From contig RDXX01000018.1 of NCBI GenBank assembly GCA_004292955.1, positions 1-64,000 of the forward strand: a DNA stretch of 64,000 bases, read 5' to 3'. The notes beneath the pieces are model-generated. The model was given only the letters and a program-made list of their open reading frames with translations, was not told the origin of the DNA and made no database searches. This document shows positions 45,096-51,955 of this stretch, one piece after another (the stretch's first letter is position 1; every line of letters starts with the position of its first letter). Both the position numbers and the translations under genes were made by a program. Origin of the DNA: Oscillatoriales cyanobacterium (GTDB lineage Bacteria; Cyanobacteriota; Cyanobacteriia; Cyanobacteriales; Microcoleaceae).

Positions 45096-45514
45096 ATGAA
45101 CGTTACCCTAAAACCCGAACAAGAAAATTACGTGCGATCGCAATTACAAGCTGGCAACTATGACAGCGTTCAAGAACTAATTAGCGAAGCATTACCACTG
45201 CTAGAAGAAAGAAATCGCGCATTGAAACAGCAGCGTCTGGCAGCACTCAGACAAAAAATTGCTAGCGGTACTGAGCAAATTGCTCAAGGAAAAGTGACGG
45301 TGAAGTAGTTTGGGAGCATCTCAGTTTTGCATTTACAGTGCTGTCCCCGCTCGCGTGCTTTTATACGCTTTGCTGTGCGGGGACAGCACTGTGAAGAAAA
45401 AATGCTTCTTGCAAAACTGAGATGCTCCCAGTAGTTTTTGCCAGATTGCAGGAAAAAATTCGCTTAATTTCTGAGTCTGGAGCCGGAATGAGTCGGCGAT
45501 CTTTGCTAAACTAG
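45096..45514 (+). pseudogene. ParD-type antitoxin, frameshifted and split by a MITE
   Basis: The readable frame (45096-45308, 70 aa) begins MNVTLKPEQENYVRSQLQAG and has the helical middle of ParD antitoxins, ending QIAQGKVTVK. The ParD family normally goes on with a DGEVVF-type tail. That tail is present here in another frame: SDGEV is encoded just before the stop, and after the MITE the reading VVFARLQEKIRLISESGAGM continues from 45431 to a stop at 45514. So one base was lost near 45290 and a 118-bp MITE entered at the stop codon. No ParE toxin gene follows. A shortened antitoxin may still be made. Confidence 0.7.
45312..45429. mobile_element. 118-bp MITE with 20-bp TIRs and 8-bp target duplication
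   Basis: The ends GGGAGCATCTCAGTTTTGCA (45312-45331) and TGCAAAACTGAGATGCTCCC (45410-45429) are perfect inverted repeats. The 8 bp AGTAGTTT occurs directly on both sides (45304-45311 and 45430-45437), a clear target-site duplication. Inside, CAGTGCTGTCCCCGC and GCGGGGACAGCACTG form a second stem. It has no ORF. A diverged relative is near 57980. Confidence 0.9.
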
Positions 45515-45536
45515 ATTCAGAGCTAATACAAAAACT

Positions 45537-45860
45537 ATGATAACAGCACCTGCCGGATGGAAACCCCGCCACATCTCTGACAAATACAAAAAAACTCCGA
45601 TTTCTCCCGAAGAGAAAGCAAAACAAAAAGCTGAAAGCCAAGTGCGGTGGCAGCGCTGTCGCCCGATTTTTGAACGAGTCCGCGACGAACTCATGGCGAC
45701 TCACTACAATTGGTACGTTGTTATCGATCCTGATAGTGGCGAATATTTTGTTGAGAAAGATCAACTCGTCGCTTTTGGGAAGCTGTTAACAAATTCTCCC
45801 CAAAAACTAATGGTTGTTCGGCGCTTGAATGAGACCGGAGTTTGTGGCAGTATTTTATGA
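45537..45860 (+). CDS. Hypothetical protein paired with aspartic-protease-like gene (107 aa)
   Basis: A basic soluble protein (MITAPAGWKPRHISDKYKKT, later HYNWYVVIDPDSGEYFVEKD), with no known motif and no membrane segment. Its stop codon overlaps the ATG of the next gene (ATGA), so the two are translationally coupled. The YVVIDPDSGEYFVEKD stretch suggests a small beta-rich domain. Pairs of this type, with a retropepsin-like second gene, appear familiar from other cyanobacteria, but I cannot give a function. Confidence 0.6.
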   Translation: MITAPAGWKPRHISDKYKKTPISPEEKAKQKAESQVRWQRCRPIFERVRDELMATHYNWYVVIDPDSGEYFVEKDQLVAFGKLLTNSPQKLMVVRRLNETGVCGSIL

Positions 45861-46222
45861 TTCAAGGAAAGTTTGATGAAGAGACAAATCAACTATTTTT
45901 TGAAATAAGTTTGGTAGCGGCTGATGGGGAAGTCATATTTGCGGATGCGCTTCTAGATACGGGATTCAGCGGTTGGTTGGCGATAAACAGCCAAGATTTA
46001 GATTTTAATTGGCTGCTTGTAGATGATGAATACCCCATGAAGACTGCACGAGGAGAAGGTACTTTTAATATTTATATCGGCACTGTGCAAATTGACGGTC
46101 AAGAATTTAATATTCCTGTGGTAGCAGGAGATGAGATACCAGAAATTATCATCGGGATGGAATGGCTGAAAACTAAACGGTTAGTGGTAGATTTGGCGGC
46201 GGGAATCCTGACTTTGGGGTGA
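45857..46222 (+). CDS. Retropepsin-like aspartic protease domain protein
   Basis: A 121-aa protein with one copy of the aspartic protease motif (FADALLDTGFSGWLAINSQD; catalytic Asp in DTG) and the second hydrophobic-hydrophobic-Gly element near the end (IPEIIIGMEWLKTKRLVVDL). A single-domain member of clan AA must dimerise to be active, as viral retropepsins do. The start is ATG 45857, overlapping the previous stop. The natural substrate is unknown; the partner encoded just upstream is a candidate. Confidence 0.8.
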   Translation: MIQGKFDEETNQLFFEISLVAADGEVIFADALLDTGFSGWLAINSQDLDFNWLLVDDEYPMKTARGEGTFNIYIGTVQIDGQEFNIPVVAGDEIPEIIIGMEWLKTKRLVVDLAAGILTLG

Positions 46223-46320
46223 AGTTTTTGGCTCGTTACGGGATAGCTACCGTTCGTTTTAATATCAAGTCCGAATCGGAACGAGGCTACCGGACATGAT
46301 ATTAAACTAACGCCGATCGA

Positions 46321-46352
46321 GATTCCCGACAACTCCTGCGAAGTCGGGAATC
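46321..46352. terminator. Stem-loop between convergent genes
   Basis: GATTCCCGAC (46321-46330) and GTCGGGAATC (46343-46352) form a perfect 10-bp stem. It lies between the 3' ends of the protease-like and isoaspartyl peptidase genes. It lacks a T run, so an intrinsic terminator is only one reading. A second hairpin, TTTAATATCA with TGATATTAAA, lies just upstream at about 46258-46304. Confidence 0.4.
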
Positions 46353-46375
46353 TAAACCACCGCTTCTATGCAAAT

Positions 46376-47311
46376 TTAAGCAACAAAAACTAACGTTCCC
46401 TTGTTTGTTTCCAAAGTATCGCCCATTTCCGTACCGTTGTGAAAAGCACCGAGAATGATCTCGCTAGTTTTGCCGATCGCGATCGCACCATTAGCATCAA
46501 TCCCGATCGCACCAAAATCCCGCTTGCGATCGTCAGCTTCCGCAAAAGAACGCTCAAAAGCAGCTTTCAAACTCAAACCATCCGTTACCCGAATCACAAT
46601 TCGCGCCGCCAAACACTCATCCATGATGTGCTCGCCGATACCCGTACAGCTAACCGCCGCATTGCCCGTCGCGTAATTTCCCGCAGGCATTGCGGAGTCG
46701 CTAACCCGCCCGATGCGCTCAAAACCCTTGCCGCCAGTTGATGTTCCAGCAGCCAAGCGTCCCTGAGTATCCAAAGCTACAACGCCGATCGTGCCAACAC
46801 CCGCAGGTTCCGCGACCACATTAGCCATTGCTCTGTTAAAATTGCCTTGGCGTTCCTGCATCCACTCGTGCAACCGCAAATCCGTCATCGGATCGTAAAT
46901 CGGTAAGTGAAGTTCTCGCAGCAATTCCGCCGCACCGTAATCTGAGAGTACGCGATCGTCCGAAGTCTGCAAAAATTGAGCAAGTTCGATCGGATTTTGA
47001 ACCCGAGCCACATTAATTGTGCCGCTGAAACGCTGCGCCAAACCGTCCATCAGCGAAGCACTCATCCGAATTTGCCCGTCCGACTGTACCACAGAACCCG
47101 TGCCCGCATTAAATCGCGGGTCATCTTCCAACAACCGACAGCCCTGCACTACTGCATCTACGGCACTTGCGCCATTTTTCAGCAGCGGATACACTGCCTC
47201 CAAAACATCGTAAAGCGACTTCCGCACCGCTTCAATTCCGCCCTTGCTTTGCAGACAACTACCGGCACCGCCGTGAATAACTAGCTTTGGTTGCACCTGT
47301 TGCGATGCCAT
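46376..47311 (-). CDS. Isoaspartyl peptidase / L-asparaginase (Ntn hydrolase)
   Basis: A protein of about 311 aa that starts MASQQVQPKLVIHGGAGSCL (ATG 47311; the frame is open to 47368). The family marks are the N-terminal HGGAG, DAVVQGCRLLEDDPRFNAGT, and the autocleavage site with the nucleophilic Thr in GTIGVVALDTQGRLAAGTST. The precursor self-cleaves before this Thr into two chains. The enzyme removes isoaspartyl residues from dipeptides and can hydrolyse asparagine. The gene is complete. Confidence 0.93.
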   Translation of the reverse strand: MASQQVQPKLVIHGGAGSCLQSKGGIEAVRKSLYDVLEAVYPLLKNGASAVDAVVQGCRLLEDDPRFNAGTGSVVQSDGQIRMSASLMDGLAQRFSGTINVARVQNPIELAQFLQTSDDRVLSDYGAAELLRELHLPIYDPMTDLRLHEWMQERQGNFNRAMANVVAEPAGVGTIGVVALDTQGRLAAGTSTGGKGFERIGRVSDSAMPAGNYATGNAAVSCTGIGEHIMDECLAARIVIRVTDGLSLKAAFERSFAEADDRKRDFGAIGIDANGAIAIGKTSEIILGAFHNGTEMGDTLETNKGTLVFVA

Positions 47312-47375
47312 ACTTCTAACCGTGAAATTTTTCCTTTGCAATCTTAGCCTCAGTTTGGCAAATGGCAAGACATTC

Positions 47376-47531
47376 TTAATTTTCTGTGCTATTACGGCGG
47401 CGGCGACAGCGATCCGAGCAGTATTTCACCTCATCCCAGCAGTCGGCCCATTTTTTGCGCCAAGTAAAAGGTCGATCGCACACCGGACACATCTTAGTCG
47501 GTAAATCGGACTTCAATCGTTGCTTTGCCAT
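47376..47531 (-). CDS. DUF2256 small zinc-binding protein (51 aa)
   Basis: A very short gene starting MAKQRLKSDLPTKMCPVCDR. It has two Cys pairs (CPVCDRPFTWRKKW and later VKYCSDRCRRRR) typical of DUF2256, a conserved tiny protein of unknown role that probably binds zinc. It ends 65 bp before the isoaspartyl peptidase start on the same strand, so the two may be co-transcribed. Confidence 0.85.
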   Translation of the reverse strand: MAKQRLKSDLPTKMCPVCDRPFTWRKKWADCWDEVKYCSDRCRRRRNSTEN

Positions 47532-47582
47532 GCTAATTTTGACAGTAGGTAAATTAACTATAGTCTTTCTTAATTATTTGAG

Positions 47583-47772
47583 GGAATGGGGAATCGGGAA
47601 TCGGGAATCGGGAATCGGGAATCGGGAATCGGGAATCGGGAATGGTTACTGGTTACTGGTTACTTGTTACTTGTTAGTGATTTTTCTAATAGCCAATGCC
47701 CAATTACCAATTACCAATTACCAATTACCAATTACCAATTACCAATTACCAATTACCAATTACCAATTACCA
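47583..47772. repeat. Heptamer repeats GGGAATC and CCAATTA
   Basis: 47588-47642 is a run of GGGAATC units and 47698-47772 a run of CCAATTA/CAATTAC units, separated by a short ACTGGTT repeat. The second run ends directly at the ATG of the methyltransferase gene at 47773. Longer ORFs through here are artefacts of the repeats. Confidence 0.9.
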
Positions 47773-48693
47773 ATGCCCCATGCCAACATCCGAATCGTCT
47801 TAGTCGAACCCGCAGGGCCCTTAAATGTGGGATCTGTAGCCCGCGTGATGAAAAATATGGGTTTGCACCAATTAATTTTGGTGAATCCCCAGTGCGATTA
47901 TTTAGGGGAAGAAGCCCGGTTGATGGCTGTGCGCGCCGCCGACATACTGGAAACGGCGACAGTAGTTGAGAGTTTGCCGGCTGCTTTGGTAGGATGTGTC
48001 AGGGCGATCGCAACGACAGGAGATGATGGTCGATCGCACCCAATGCCACTAGAAGCACCCGCAGATGCTTTACCTTGGTTATTAGAAGCCCCCAGCGCCC
48101 TAATTTTTGGTCGAGAAGATTGTGGATTGACTAACGCCGAATTAAACCGCGCCCAGCGCTTGATTCGGATTCCCAGCAGCGATGCTTACACTTCCTTAAA
48201 TCTCGCTCAAGCTGTAGCTATTTGCTGCTATGAATTGTATCTGGACGAAGTCCGAGGGAAGAAGGAAGAAGGAAGAGGGAAGAAGGAAGAGGGAAGTTCG
48301 GCAACAGATTCTGTAACGGATGTAACGGATACAAGGAATCAGGAAGAGGGAATATTTTCCCAATCCCCCCCTCTCCCCCTCTCCCAATCCCCCCCTCTCC
48401 CAATCCCCCCCTCTCCCCCTCTCCCCAACAGTGCTCCGTTGGAACAGTTGGAGGGATACTACCAGCAACTAGAAGGGCTGCTGCTGAAAATTGGATATTT
48501 GCAGCCGCACACAGCAGCAAGTCGGATGGAAAAATTTCGGCGTTTGTACAACAGGGCTTATCCGACAGTGGATGAAGTCGCCATGCTGCGGGGCGCGATT
48601 CGTCAAACAGAATGGGGATTGAAAAGTTATCCGCGATCGCCAGTTTCTGATACTCTGGATGGGGCGTTGCCGGAAAATCCAAGGGATAGCTAG
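47773..48693 (+). CDS. SpoU-type RNA methyltransferase (TrmJ-like) with repeat-derived insert
   Basis: A protein of about 306 aa of the SPOUT superfamily, likely a tRNA or rRNA 2'-O-methyltransferase. The knot domain spans residues 1-160: IRIVLVEPAGPLNVGSVARV, ALIFGREDCGLTNAELNRAQ (motif 2) and IPSSDAYTSLNLAQAVAICC (motif 3). It is then interrupted by about 65 residues coded by GGAAGAA and CCCCCTCTCC repeats (GKKEEGRGKKEEG; SQSPPLPLSQSPPLPIPPSP). The normal TrmJ-like tail follows (LEQLEGYYQQLEGLLLKIGY to GAIRQTEW). The insert keeps the frame, so the enzyme is probably still made. The start at 47773 follows a heptamer array. Confidence 0.88.
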   Translation: MPHANIRIVLVEPAGPLNVGSVARVMKNMGLHQLILVNPQCDYLGEEARLMAVRAADILETATVVESLPAALVGCVRAIATTGDDGRSHPMPLEAPADALPWLLEAPSALIFGREDCGLTNAELNRAQRLIRIPSSDAYTSLNLAQAVAICCYELYLDEVRGKKEEGRGKKEEGSSATDSVTDVTDTRNQEEGIFSQSPPLPLSQSPPLPIPPSPPLPNSAPLEQLEGYYQQLEGLLLKIGYLQPHTAASRMEKFRRLYNRAYPTVDEVAMLRGAIRQTEWGLKSYPRSPVSDTLDGALPENPRDS

Positions 48694-48705
48694 GTGTCGT
48701 GGTAT

Positions 48706-48853
48706 TAGAAACCGGGTTTCTTGCCGGGAAATTACCTTAAAGCGTAGGTTTTTAGTCAAGAAACCCGGTTTCTTGGGTGACAATTGGGTGCAGGGGTGCG
48801 TGTGGAGTAAATCTAAAATCTAAAATCTAAAATCTAAAATCTAAAATCTAAAA
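48706..48853. repeat. AAACCCGGTTTCT inverted repeat and AATCTAA heptamers
   Basis: GAAACCGGGTTTCTTG (48710) and CAAGAAACCCGGTTTC (about 48758) are perfect inverted repeats that can close a hairpin over about 32 bases. 48812-48853 is a run of TCTAAAA heptamers. This lies after the methyltransferase and before the beta-lactamase-like gene. Confidence 0.85.
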
Positions 48854-48915
48854 TCGATTGGCTGTTAAGCTAAAAAATCTTAAACTTGAAATTTACAGTG
48901 CAGAAGGAGTAAGAC

Positions 48916-50535
48916 GTGGCAGAGCGGTTTCCCAAACGATCGATATTATCAGTGATGTCCTCGATAGCCTCTGCCAACTCCGGCCCGCAGCCGCCTCAAT
49001 CCGGCGCTTCAACCGAGTCTGGCAAATCCAGCCGTCGCCGCCCTCCCCAACAGCCAAACAGCAATTCCGAAATTCCCACATCAGAAACTGCGACTTTCTC
49101 ACCACAACCAAGCCGCAGCAAGAGAAGTAGAGCCAATTCTCCCGCACCTACCTCCGAAGAATTGAGCGCGCAGGACTTTTTGTCCAATCCCCAATCAGCA
49201 ATTAATCCCAGAAAACCCAGAAGCAGCAAAACCACCAAAATTGGGGAGGCGAAAAGTCGCCAACCTCGCAAAAAAGGCCTCGCTGCTGTGGATATGTTCG
49301 CTTTTCCCGAACCAAATTCCCCTGTCAGCACTCGGGCCAGCATTCCCATCAGCGAACCCGAAACGACAACTCCCCCCGCACCCCGTAAAAGTCGAGCCAG
49401 CGCACCACCAGAGAGTATTCCCGACCCGGTAACAGTCCCCAAGCTCAAAAAAGCCCCCGTGCCGAAACCGCGCCCGCAAGCGAACCAGAGACCGGGCAAA
49501 CGCTCTGCAACTGGGAACGTGCCGCCGTTGGTATATGCTACTCGGTTGCTGATTTTGGGAGTTGGGATGGCGGTGATTTGCGGTACGCTGCTGTCAGTGG
49601 TGAATGCTGTGAGTCGATCGGGCGTAACGACACAGGAAACCCCCGCAGGCCAGAAAAACCCAGCCGATAGCGCAGTTGCTGCACCAGCCACCCCAGAAGC
49701 ATTGCAATTGAATCAAGAAATAGCAGCTTTGAAAACAGAAGTTCAGGTGATAGCAACGGAAAATGCCACTTTGACAGCGGGAATATTTCTAGTTGATTTA
49801 GATACAGGAAGCTATGTAAATTTTAACGGCGATGCTCCTTTTGCTTCAGCGAGCACGATAAAAGTGCCAATTTTAGTAGCTTTTTTCCAAGCAGTAGATG
49901 AGGGCAAAATCCAGTTAGATCAGGTGCTGACGCTGAAACCGGAACACATTGTCGGCGGTTCTGGGGATATGCAAGACGACGCACCGGGTGAAAAATATTC
50001 GGCTTTGGAAGTTGCGAAAAAGATGATTGTTGTCAGCGACAATACCGCGACAAATATGATGGTTGAGTTGCTGGGAGGTGCGGAGGTTTTAAATCAGCAA
50101 TTTGCCAACTGGGGATTGAGGGCGACGGTGCTGCACAATAAGTTGCCAGATTTGGAGGGAACGAATACTAGCAGCCCGAAGGATTTGATAAATATTATAG
50201 CTCAAGTCGATCGCGGAAATTTGGTTTCTGTCAAATCGCGCGATCGTATTTTGCAAATCATGCGGCAAACTAAAAACGATTCTTTGCTACCGAGAGGCTT
50301 GGGCGAAGGAGCAGTGATTGCTCACAAAACCGGCAACATTAATACAATGCTAGCAGATGCGGGGATGGTAGATTTGCCAAACGGCAAGCGTTATTTAGTA
50401 GCGGTGATGGTGAAGCATCCGCCGGAAACCGAGAAGCCAGCTCAAATATTGATTCGGGATATTTCTAAGATGAGTTACCGTTATTTAAACGACGGGGAAA
50501 CACCCGCCGAGTCCAAAGTGAAAATTAAAAATTAA
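48916..50535 (+). CDS. Class A beta-lactamase-fold serine hydrolase with membrane anchor
   Basis: A 539-aa protein starting at GTG 48916, set by AGGAG at about 48905. Residues 1-200 are Ser/Pro/Arg-rich and disordered. One membrane segment follows at about 208-232 (LLILGVGMAVICGTLLSVVN). The outer domain, from about residue 265, has the active-site Ser-Lys of class A enzymes in ASTIKVPILVAFF, the SDN motif in VVSDNTATNMMVELLGG and the KTG motif in IAHKTGNINTM. All three are intact. It may be a beta-lactamase or a penicillin-binding hydrolase of peptidoglycan. The long cytoplasmic N-terminus is unusual for a secreted lactamase and argues for a cell-wall role. Confidence 0.85.
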   Translation: MAERFPKRSILSVMSSIASANSGPQPPQSGASTESGKSSRRRPPQQPNSNSEIPTSETATFSPQPSRSKRSRANSPAPTSEELSAQDFLSNPQSAINPRKPRSSKTTKIGEAKSRQPRKKGLAAVDMFAFPEPNSPVSTRASIPISEPETTTPPAPRKSRASAPPESIPDPVTVPKLKKAPVPKPRPQANQRPGKRSATGNVPPLVYATRLLILGVGMAVICGTLLSVVNAVSRSGVTTQETPAGQKNPADSAVAAPATPEALQLNQEIAALKTEVQVIATENATLTAGIFLVDLDTGSYVNFNGDAPFASASTIKVPILVAFFQAVDEGKIQLDQVLTLKPEHIVGGSGDMQDDAPGEKYSALEVAKKMIVVSDNTATNMMVELLGGAEVLNQQFANWGLRATVLHNKLPDLEGTNTSSPKDLINIIAQVDRGNLVSVKSRDRILQIMRQTKNDSLLPRGLGEGAVIAHKTGNINTMLADAGMVDLPNGKRYLVAVMVKHPPETEKPAQILIRDISKMSYRYLNDGETPAESKVKIKN

Positions 50536-50575
50536 TTGATTCACCATAAAATATGTTTAAGGAAAACCGGGCGAA

Positions 50576-50646
50576 GGTCATTCGCGTCTACACAAACAAA
50601 ACCCGCCTCCGCGGGTTGAAGAAAATCGGGCGAATGGAATTCGCCG
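50576..50646. repeat. Variant palindromic repeat family B
   Basis: The central CCCGCCTCCGCGGG hairpin and the CGTCTACACAAACAAAACCC arm are as in family B, but the outer stem is GGCGAA with TTCGCC instead of GGCGGTT with AACCGCC. Both sides of the outer stem changed together. Confidence 0.75.
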
Positions 50647-50713
50647 TCTTCTCTATTCCGGGCCAGTTAGCGCAAGTCCCGTAGAGTTTACAAACTATAA
50701 ATGAGTTTGTATT

Positions 50714-51115
50714 ATGAAACTAACCACCCGACTTGCTTGTTTGCTAGCACTCTCAACCTTAGCCGTGGGAGTCTCCCCCGCCTTCAGCAATCCCCTTCGC
50801 TCTTCTCAAAGTGAATTCACGGATATTACAGTTATTTCCAATAACATTGAACTGAATCGAGCGAAAAACCTAGCCCGTCAAGCAGCAGAGAATACTAACG
50901 GCGGTTTGGGCGAATATCGAGCCGAAGCATCAATGCACGGCGCATCAGCAGAATCGCCTTTTGTTGATAATGGTGATGGTACTTGGACATTTACTTTTCA
51001 AGGTTACAAACCCGGTTCGTCTGTCTATACGGTAGAGACAGTTGTGACTGTTTCCCAACATGGCAGAATCACAGTTAATTACAACGGACGCATTCGTAGC
51101 TCAAGCCGATTTTAG
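50714..51115 (+). CDS. Small secreted protein (133 aa)
   Basis: A signal peptide of about 25 residues (MKLTTRLACLLALSTLAVGV, cleavage likely after AFS) is followed by a soluble domain of about 105 residues. The domain alternates strands (DGTWTFTFQGYKPGSSVYTV; VSQHGRITVNYNGRI), like a small beta-rich periplasmic fold. No cysteines in the mature part. Family not recognised. A family A palindromic array begins 19 bp after the stop codon. Confidence 0.6.
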   Translation: MKLTTRLACLLALSTLAVGVSPAFSNPLRSSQSEFTDITVISNNIELNRAKNLARQAAENTNGGLGEYRAEASMHGASAESPFVDNGDGTWTFTFQGYKPGSSVYTVETVVTVSQHGRITVNYNGRIRSSSRF

Positions 51116-51133
51116 AAACACCAGGACTCTTCT

Positions 51134-51452
51134 AGGTATGTAGTTGCGCTTTAGCGCTCTTTCATCCTAATATAAGAAAGAGCGCTGAAGCGCAACTACG
51201 TACCTTTTTGATTTGAGGTATGTTGTTGCGCTTTAGCGCTCTTTCATCCTAATATAAGAAAGAGCGCTGAAGCGCAACAACGTACCTTTTTGATTTGAGG
51301 TATGTTGTTGCGCTTTAGCGCTCTTTTATCCTAATATAAGAAAGAGCGCTGAAGCGCAACTACGTACCTTTTTGATTTGAGGTATGTTGTTGCGCTTTAG
51401 CGCTCTTTCATCCTAATCTATGAAAGAGCGCTGAAGCGCAACTACGTACCTT
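51134..51452. repeat. Four tandem palindromes of family A, 82-bp period
   Basis: Units start at 51134, 51216, 51298 and 51380, exactly 82 bp apart. Each is a long hairpin: AGGTATGTAGTTGCGCTTTA, then GCGCTCTTTC, a loop, and the complement ending CGCAACTACGTACCT. Unit two changes GTAGTT to GTTGTT together with the paired arm (CAACTAC to CAACAAC). Left arms have T where right arms have G (ATGT opposite ACGT; CTTTAG opposite CTGAAG), which would form U-G pairs in RNA. The array fills the gap between two convergent genes. Confidence 0.95.
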
Positions 51453-51465
51453 TTTGATTTGAGAT

Positions 51466-51693
51466 TTACAGAGATTCAAAAGTAGCAGTAAAACCCTCTA
51501 AAGTCAAGCATTCTTCCATAAAATCCTCTACATCATTGACATTTTCCAGTTTATATTCCATGATGCGTTCACCGTCGCCTTTCATCTTTTTGGAAGAAAG
51601 AGGCGTAGCCGGATATTTGTCAGCAATGACTTTGAAAGCTTTGGAATTGAGAGTCCAGCTTTCCGCAGAACATTTAATGATTAAAAGCCACAT
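51466..51693 (-). CDS. Small hypothetical protein (75 aa)
   Basis: AAGGAGG lies just before the ATG at 51693, which is a strong ribosome-binding site; the frame extends further upstream only through repeat DNA. The protein (MWLLIIKCSAESWTLNSKAF at the N-terminus; VEDFMEECLTLEGFTATFES at the end) is soluble and has no known motif. It is bounded by a family A array at its 3' end and family B repeats on its 5' side. Confidence 0.6.
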   Translation of the reverse strand: MWLLIIKCSAESWTLNSKAFKVIADKYPATPLSSKKMKGDGERIMEYKLENVNDVEDFMEECLTLEGFTATFESL

Positions 51694-51733
51694 GATAAAA
51701 TCCCTCCTTGGGTTTGGTTTATTAATAGAAAAC

Positions 51734-51955
51734 TCGGCGGTTGAAACCGCGTCTATACAAACTTGCACGTGCCTCCGCAGGTTGAAGAATTGACGGTGAA
51801 AATTGCGTTATTTTCTTCAGTTATTTTCTTCAGTCCGCGGAGGCGGACTTTGCTTGTGTAGACGCGGTTTCAACCGCCGTCTTCTTTATCTTTCTGGCGG
51901 TTTCAACCGCCGTCTTCTTTATCTTTCTGGCGGTTTCAACCGCCGTCTTCTTTAT
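51734..51955. repeat. Palindromic repeat family B block
   Basis: One full unit (GGCGGTTGAAACCGCGTC, with GTGCCTCCGCAGG) is followed by an inverted unit with GTCCGCGGAGGCGGAC and then three short tandem copies of GGCGGTTTCAACCGCCGTCT spaced 30 bp apart. The last touches the stop codon of the phosphohexomutase gene at 51952. Confidence 0.85.

Noticed and set aside
51134-51452. Regularly spaced 82-bp repeats that could be taken for a CRISPR array
   Set aside because: The whole unit is repeated, with no unique spacers, and no cas genes are in the window.
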